DNA of 64,000 nt from Candidatus Bathyarchaeota archaeon (GTDB lineage Archaea > Thermoproteota > Bathyarchaeia > Bathyarchaeales > DTEX01): assembly GCA_018397065.1 (NCBI GenBank), contig JAGTRI010000004.1, forward strand, positions 16,267 through 80,266. The letters are read 5' to 3'. The notes under the pieces were generated by a model. The model saw only the letters and a program-made list of their open reading frames with translations. It was not told the DNA's origin and did no database searches. Positions within the stretch are counted from its first letter, which is position 1. Each line of letters starts with the position of its first letter. Made by a program: the position numbers and the translations under genes. This document shows positions 59,237 to 64,000 of the stretch, one piece after another.

Positions 59237-61348
59237 CTATTCTTCGACTAGAACGCTGAACCTCCATTCTGGCGCATTAAACATGCATTCTTGACCAGTT
59301 TCCGTAGTCTGAACAGAAATTCTCCGTCCTGAAATTATGTCAAGAGCACGTTTAGAGGCGAAGAAGTCACGTTTGAATCTGAGGTGAACAGAGTCTTGTT
59401 TTGGCGGGAAAAAGACGAAGACCACTTTCTTTCCAGCTGATTCTCCCCACTTGACGTAAACGAACGAGTCTTTGTCAGGCTTCGGCGAAGAAACTTCGAC
59501 CCAAGGCTCCCATCCTGCTTTCCGAGCTGTAAGTTCTATAAACCTTTCAAAATCTGCTGTCCAACTGTTTAAATATGGGTCACCAAGATAGGACCCGCAT
59601 AGAACCACTCTGCCTTTGCCGACTGAAACCTCAGATATTAATGCGCCGTCCTTATTTTCAGCTAGTATAATGCCATTGTTTTTCTGCCATGGGGTTAGCC
59701 ACTGTGCTACTTTGAGGTTTAGTTTCTCGTCATTAATCACGGCAGATATGTAGTCAGATTCAAGGTGGCGTCTTCCGACTTCATTTACTCCAGTTAAGTG
59801 TGTAGTGAAACGATCTTCGGGGTACCTGTATAATCCTTCTGGGTTAAAGGCTCCACATTCTGATTCGCAGACAAGAGTTCCACCTTTTTTCACAAACTCT
59901 GCAAGGGTTTCTTCTACAGACTCGCTTGTAACTATTGTTCGGGGCATAAACAAGACTTTAAGCTCATGTAAGACATCGAGGTGTTCCTCTTCAACAACAG
60001 TGTACGGCATCGACTGACGTGCCAAACTTCGACAATATCCGAGTAAGCCACGCATTATCCGTTCAGCGCTACCTTCCTGTGCCCAAGCTAAATAGTAAGA
60101 TTGGGGGCTAAACATAACTCCGATTTCAGACCTCGCAGGTCTATACTTAGCTATCATGTCACCGTAGTCCTCGATTAGCTTGCCCGTTACTTTCATGTGC
60201 TCCAAACGTTCTTCCGCGAGATCATCATAACCCGAAATTCCGAAACCTCCTGATTCGCGGCCAAAAACCTCATCTCGCCAACACCAAAACAGGATTGTGT
60301 CTGCTCCGCAGGCTATGCCGTTCCAAATCCATCTTTGCTGGGAAAGGGCATCCACATCAGCATAGATATTGAACCCAACTGCAGCACGTCCCCCTTGGAC
60401 CTCACTTAGCCACACCAGCTTGTCACGTCCCGCTGACTTCACAAATTCCACTCTCATCGCAAAATCAGCATCGTCCATGTTAGACCATTTAGGAAAACTT
60501 GAGCAGCCAACTCCATCCAAGTCATCTGCGAAGAACCAGTCATTTCCTCTGTTAAGAGGGTGGTCATAACCATGCATTGAGCCTGGCCACAAAGCGCACG
60601 GAGAGGCAGCGTGAACCGTAACAGGATGTTTCATGTCTAAAGCCTTTATTACTTCGTAACGTGCCTTTGCGTGTCTGTTTGCCCTCCACGTGAGAAACCT
60701 TTCGAAGGCCATCATTTCTGTGTATGGTCTATCAGGAAGTTTTCCAGGCATCACCTCCTCGAACGAGCTGTAACGTCTCTTCCAAGCCTTATTCAGCCCT
60801 TCAAGCCCGCCATACTTGTCGCTTAACCATTTGCGAAAAGCCTGTAGCGTGTAATCGCAGTAACATACGAACCCGTCGGCATGAACGTTCCATCTTAGCT
60901 CGTTCCAAGCGTCCCACCCTCTAAGGTTGGGAACAGAACGGTATCTTGAAACAACTTCGGTGAAGAAATGCTGCATGTGCTCCCAAACGCCTGGATTGTC
61001 GGTGCATCCACCTGGCGTTATACCAAAGTGACATTCATTACGATTCGAGGATACGACCTTTTGTCCTATGTGGTTAATCATCTCGCTTCCTGGAACTTCA
61101 CGGTGAATCCAGTACGGTTGAATCTCTGCTATTGTGCTGAGGATAACGCCTAGCCCATTCTGTTCAGCTAGCTTCACTAAACGATCGTAATCGTCGAAAA
61201 CGAAATGGTTCGGTTTAGGTTCAACCCAGCCCCACAAAACCCAAAGCTGTACTGTGTTGAACCCTGACTGCTTAATCTTGATAAAGTCTTTTTCCCAGTA
61301 TTTGTCCTCTGGAAAAGGAGGACGATAGTATTGAACTCCAAGATTCAT
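59237..61348 (-). CDS. Glycoside hydrolase family 42 beta-galactosidase-like
   Basis: A 703-residue intracellular glycosidase (no signal peptide). A TIM barrel starts MNLGVQYYRPPFPEDKYWEK; the acid/base Glu is in LRGWDAWNELRW and the nucleophile Glu in KLVWLSEVQGGRA. A trimerisation domain (RPARSEIGVMFSPQSYYLAW, PRTIVTSESVEETLAEFVKK) and a C-terminal beta domain follow. It acts on beta-galactosides or related sugars. ATG 61348 follows GGAAG. It lies 11 bp after the GH130 gene, forming a sugar operon. Confidence 0.92.
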   Translation of the reverse strand: MNLGVQYYRPPFPEDKYWEKDFIKIKQSGFNTVQLWVLWGWVEPKPNHFVFDDYDRLVKLAEQNGLGVILSTIAEIQPYWIHREVPGSEMINHIGQKVVSSNRNECHFGITPGGCTDNPGVWEHMQHFFTEVVSRYRSVPNLRGWDAWNELRWNVHADGFVCYCDYTLQAFRKWLSDKYGGLEGLNKAWKRRYSSFEEVMPGKLPDRPYTEMMAFERFLTWRANRHAKARYEVIKALDMKHPVTVHAASPCALWPGSMHGYDHPLNRGNDWFFADDLDGVGCSSFPKWSNMDDADFAMRVEFVKSAGRDKLVWLSEVQGGRAAVGFNIYADVDALSQQRWIWNGIACGADTILFWCWRDEVFGRESGGFGISGYDDLAEERLEHMKVTGKLIEDYGDMIAKYRPARSEIGVMFSPQSYYLAWAQEGSAERIMRGLLGYCRSLARQSMPYTVVEEEHLDVLHELKVLFMPRTIVTSESVEETLAEFVKKGGTLVCESECGAFNPEGLYRYPEDRFTTHLTGVNEVGRRHLESDYISAVINDEKLNLKVAQWLTPWQKNNGIILAENKDGALISEVSVGKGRVVLCGSYLGDPYLNSWTADFERFIELTARKAGWEPWVEVSSPKPDKDSFVYVKWGESAGKKVVFVFFPPKQDSVHLRFKRDFFASKRALDIISGRRISVQTTETGQECMFNAPEWRFSVLVEE

Positions 61349-61359
61349 ACAGTCTTCCT

Positions 61360-62550
61360 TCAATCCTTTTTGTTCTTCATTATTTGAAGGTTTTTTGTGA
61401 TTAGTTTGTTTAGGGTCGCCACTGATGTATGTGTTCTGTAACCATCAGCAGGTGTATTGAGGCAGTAATCGACCAGTTTCTCAACAGTAGACGTTGCGAC
61501 GTGCATTCTTGTATCAGACGAGGCATAGTAAATGTAGACTTCGCCGTTGTCCTTTTTTATCCAGCCGTTACTGAACAAGACGTTTGATACGTCTCCCACT
61601 CTTTCCTCGCCTTTGGGAGCCATAAAATAGCCTCCTGGAGAAGCAATAACTTTCCAAGGCTCTTTCAAGTCTGTCATAAACATGTAAAGCACATAGCGTA
61701 AGCCTGCAGCACAGCTTCGAACTCCGTGAGCTAGTTGTAACCATCCTTTGTCTGTCTTTATCGGCGGTGGACCTAAGCCGTTTTTTACTTCCTTAATCGT
61801 GTGGTAGACTCGGGGCTCAATGATTGTTTCGTCTCGGATTTCTGCATTTTCTATGTCGTCAATTAGAGCCCAGCCTATTCCGCCTCCTGAGCCGGCTTCA
61901 ATAAATGTTTCCTGTGGACGGGTATACAATGCATACTTACCGTTAACAAATTCTGGGTGCAACACAACGTTGCGTTGCTGAGTTTTTGATTTCAAGTCTG
62001 GCAAACGTTCCCATGCGATGAGGTCTTTTGTGCGAACAATTCCCGCTTTGGCTATGGCAGACGACAAGTCACCCGGTGGAGCGTTCGGATCTTTACGTTC
62101 CGAACAGAAAATTCCGTATATCCAACCATCTTCATGCTGAGTAAGGCGCATGTCATAAACGTTGGTTTCGTCTTTGTCGGTGTCTGGAAGTGTGATCGGG
62201 TAGTCCCAAAAACGCCATTGGTCGATGCCGTTTGGACTTTCAGCAACCGCAAAAAATGATTTACGGTCCCAGCCTTCAACGCGTACAACCAATAAGTATC
62301 GATTATTAAACAAGATGGCTCCAGCGTTAAAGGTGGAATTTATTCCGAAACGTTGCAGTAGGTTCGGATTGGTTTTATAGTTAAGATCGTAACGCCAAAA
62401 GATTGGGGCGTGATCAGCTGTGAGAATGGGATGTTTGTACCGATAATATATGCCGTTGTAGTCATCGATCTTTTCATTTCGAAGCATTATGAGTTTTTCG
62501 TAACTTTTGAATAGCTCATTAAGCCGTTTGTCAAAATCTTTTTTGTCCAT
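61360..62550 (-). CDS. Glycoside hydrolase family 130 (beta-mannoside phosphorylase-like)
   Basis: A 396-residue five-bladed beta-propeller enzyme. Family marks are [20 protein letters not shown] near residue 70, [20 protein letters not shown] with the catalytic Asp, [20 protein letters not shown] and the end [22 protein letters not shown]130 members phosphorolyse or hydrolyse beta-mannosides. It is paired with GH42, hinting at use of a mixed oligosaccharide. No signal peptide or transporter gene is seen, so substrate entry is unexplained. Confidence 0.9.
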   Translation of the reverse strand: MDKKDFDKRLNELFKSYEKLIMLRNEKIDDYNGIYYRYKHPILTADHAPIFWRYDLNYKTNPNLLQRFGINSTFNAGAILFNNRYLLVVRVEGWDRKSFFAVAESPNGIDQWRFWDYPITLPDTDKDETNVYDMRLTQHEDGWIYGIFCSERKDPNAPPGDLSSAIAKAGIVRTKDLIAWERLPDLKSKTQQRNVVLHPEFVNGKYALYTRPQETFIEAGSGGGIGWALIDDIENAEIRDETIIEPRVYHTIKEVKNGLGPPPIKTDKGWLQLAHGVRSCAAGLRYVLYMFMTDLKEPWKVIASPGGYFMAPKGEERVGDVSNVLFSNGWIKKDNGEVYIYYASSDTRMHVATSTVEKLVDYCLNTPADGYRTHTSVATLNKLITKNLQIMKNKKD

Positions 62551-62743
62551 AGGCTTCCCGTTTATTTTTTGATTATATAAAATATAAAACTATTTTAATG
62601 CGTGTAGAAAACAGTTGAAAAAACAAGAATATTGGATGACATACTGAAATCTGATTTATGCTTCTTTTTTAAGTGCCTTAATGAAACTTATATTTCTCTT
62701 GTTACGGAAGATTTTTAGGATGACATTGCATCTACTTTAAAAG

Positions 62744-63049
62744 ATGATTGTGATGGTTAAGCGCGTTGAGAAACCTTGGGGTTGGGAAGAGTTTCTTGTT
62801 GAGAACGAGTTTTACAGAATAAAGAGGCTTCACGTTAACGCGGGTTGCAGAAATAGCCTTCAACGTCACAAAGAGAAGGTTGAAACTTTGATTTATCCAG
62901 ATGGTAAGATTGTTCACGTTCCTCCATTAAAAGTGCACAGGATAGAAGCACCTCCTGACAAGGACCTAGAGGTTTTAGAGGTTAGCCACGGAAAAGATGA
63001 GGATGTTGAAAGGCTTGAAGACGATTATGGCAGAACTACGAAAACTTGA
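62744..63049 (+). CDS. Cupin protein, mannose-6-phosphate isomerase type II-like
   Basis: A 101-residue single cupin: VEKPWGWEEFLVENEFYRIK, then NSLQRHKEKVETLIYPDGKI, VHVPPLKVHRIEAPPDKDLE and LEVLEVSHGKDEDVERLEDD. This is the C-terminal cupin arrangement of bacterial phosphomannose isomerases, with metal ligands in RHKEKVE and VHRIE. The function of such short forms is not certain. It is divergent from the GH130 gene, so it may be part of mannose handling. Confidence 0.75.
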   Translation: MIVMVKRVEKPWGWEEFLVENEFYRIKRLHVNAGCRNSLQRHKEKVETLIYPDGKIVHVPPLKVHRIEAPPDKDLEVLEVSHGKDEDVERLEDDYGRTTKT

Positions 63050-63078
63050 TTATTTGTCTTCAGCTTATGCTTTGTTAA

Positions 63079-63621
63079 TTATTGAGACTGCTTGATTACT
63101 ACTGTTTCCGAAAGGGCGTTGAACAGCCTCTGGTTTTTATTTGTGTTCATTAGCCACCCAATTATGCAGTCTAAAGGTAGAAGGAAGGCTTTGCCGAAGC
63201 TTTCAATGGCAGCGTACCCTATGTCTATTGGTTGGCCGTTTAGCCTTGTAACTTTAAGTTTCATCACCATCTTGCCAATTGACTGACCGTATGTTCCTTC
63301 CATGAACATCCAATATAGGAAATATATGACATTGTTGAATCCAAACTCCACGAATGGAATCCAGCTAAACGGGAAAGGTAGTATTGGCAGCCAAAGATTT
63401 GGCAACTTAAAAAGTGCGTAGACGATCTTAATCGGTGCAAGAAAGATTCCTAGGATTATCATGTCTATGATCCATGCTACGAATCTTTCACCCCAGCTGG
63501 CGACAGTTAATGTCGGCTTAGATGTACCTCTAATTGCTACTCCACAGTTTGGGCAGTAGGTTGCGTCTTCGGATACTTGCGCTCCGCAGTTTTTGCAGTA
63601 AGGCACTTTCTTTTTCACCAT
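63079..63621 (-). CDS. RDD-family membrane protein with N-terminal zinc ribbon
   Basis: A 180-residue protein starting MVKKKVPYCKNCGAQVSEDA and TYCPNCGVA (Cys4 zinc ribbon), then an RDD domain: SWGERFVAWIIDMIILGIFL with R/D/D-type residues, a third helix near YFLYWMFMEGTYGQSIGKMV and a KLKVTRLNGQPIDIGYAAIE segment. RDD proteins are often transport-related, without known substrate. It is convergent with the cupin gene, 30 bp apart. Confidence 0.82.
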   Translation of the reverse strand: MVKKKVPYCKNCGAQVSEDATYCPNCGVAIRGTSKPTLTVASWGERFVAWIIDMIILGIFLAPIKIVYALFKLPNLWLPILPFPFSWIPFVEFGFNNVIYFLYWMFMEGTYGQSIGKMVMKLKVTRLNGQPIDIGYAAIESFGKAFLLPLDCIIGWLMNTNKNQRLFNALSETVVIKQSQ

Positions 63622-63749
63622 TTACCTTGGGTTGTATGAGATATTCGTGTGTCTCGGCTATTTATCTGTTGTCTTATTGTAAAGATTAAAATAAGTGGTC
63701 GATAAGAACACTAGGATGCTGCCTATAGAACAATAGAAGGTGCTGTATA

Positions 63750-64000
63750 ATGGACATTGAGAGACGCGTTGAACTGGTCTTGCGGAACACTGAAGAAGTT
63801 GTTACACGCGAAGAGCTAAGGAGCTTGCTGGAAACCGAAAGTAGCCCTAAGGCTTACTGGGGGTTTGAGTGTTCAGGTTTCATGCATGTTGGCATGGCGT
63901 TGATTCCTGGCGTTAAGATTCGTGACATGGTTGAGGCGGGTTTTGACTTCACGATTTTCTTGGCAGATTGGCATAGCTGGATAAACAATAAGCTAGGCGG
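63750..64000 (+). CDS. tyrS: Tyrosyl-tRNA synthetase (5' part; continues beyond window)
   Basis: The first 83 codons read MDIERRVELVLRNTEEVVTR, EELRSLLETESSPKAYWGFE, CSGFMHVGMALIPGVKIRDM, VEAGFDFTIFLADWHSWINN and KLGG. This matches the beginning of archaeal/eukaryotic TyrRS (class I), with the HIGH-like motif as HVGM and the substrate strand FLADWHSW. An AAGGTG site lies seven bases before the ATG at 63750. The catalytic core end and KMSKS motif are outside the window. Tryptophanyl-tRNA synthetase is a less likely reading. Confidence 0.85.
   Translation, partial: MDIERRVELVLRNTEEVVTREELRSLLETESSPKAYWGFECSGFMHVGMALIPGVKIRDMVEAGFDFTIFLADWHSWINNKLG

Noticed and set aside
1-64000. CRISPR arrays, insertion sequences, rRNA genes and prophage
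   Set aside because: No regular spacer arrays, transposase or integrase genes, terminal repeats or rRNA segments were seen; gene content is uniform core and metabolic.

Overview
This 64 kb window is archaeal chromosome. It carries SMC-ScpAB, eukaryote-like ribosomal proteins (S8e, S24e, S27ae), Rpo7/Spt4, archaeal TopA, TruD, TrmY, an archaeal SAM synthetase, a GTP-dependent dephospho-CoA kinase and O-phosphoseryl-tRNA synthetase. Formylmethanofuran dehydrogenase subunits A and C and methenyl-H4MPT cyclohydrolase occur with a TACK-like arcadin-1-type protein and GH42/GH130 sugar enzymes, and the genome is AT-rich. Together this suggests a Bathyarchaeia-like (TACK) archaeon; the assignment is inferred from gene content only. 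Promoters are archaeal (TATA-like boxes), start codons are often GTG or TTG, and many genes have GGTGA/GAGG ribosome binding sites.

Layout. 1-5.6 kb (minus): DUF2096, smc, scpA, scpB, then a partial rps8e. 5.9-9.4 kb (plus): pth2-truD, argF, rps7. 9.6-18.6 kb, C1 region: fwdA-fwdC-mch, an FrhB-like flavoprotein, a putative ECF membrane component, a phosphatase, a core-type methionine synthase and a homocitrate/isopropylmalate synthase homologue. 18.7-24.7 kb, nitrogen region: two lone RAM-domain proteins, glnA, an Lrp regulator, a ribbon-helix-helix regulator, a KaiC-like ATPase, amt and a 47-residue coiled-coil peptide, with no PII gene. 24.8-34.4 kb: nadE, an XRE-CBS regulator, SAM synthetase, MEMO1, a stand-alone B3/B4 protein, pyrF, a GMP-synthase ATPase subunit homologue with an insertion, an arcadin-1-like protein and acylphosphatase. 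34.5-35.3 kb: a decayed signalling locus. 35.4-43.3 kb: hisS, a tRNA-splicing endonuclease subunit lacking its catalytic His, mtnA, topA, small zinc proteins and an intron-containing tRNA-Arg(CCG).

43.3-48.9 kb: a fused MgtE-type transporter with two PhoU/TrkA_C proteins, then a membrane-anchored protein with about 300 residues of nine-residue PDG repeats and a small basic partner. 49.2-51.1 kb: rpo7-spt4-dephospho-CoA kinase-rps24e-rps27ae. 51.1-59.2 kb: a phosphodiesterase, endonuclease V, sepS overlapping a translin-family gene, a PurF-like protein lacking its glutaminase cysteine, an isopropylmalate/homoisocitrate dehydrogenase and trmY. 59.2-64 kb: GH42 and GH130 enzymes, a cupin, an RDD membrane protein and the 5' end of tyrS.

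The most interesting points are: two conserved genes (fwdC, rpo7) with no ATG/GTG/TTG start where homology places it; the pairing of a noncanonical tRNA intron with a non-catalytic-looking splicing endonuclease subunit; the Cys-less PurF homologue; the PDG-repeat membrane protein; and the PII-less glnA/KaiC/amt nitrogen region with strong palindromic operator candidates.
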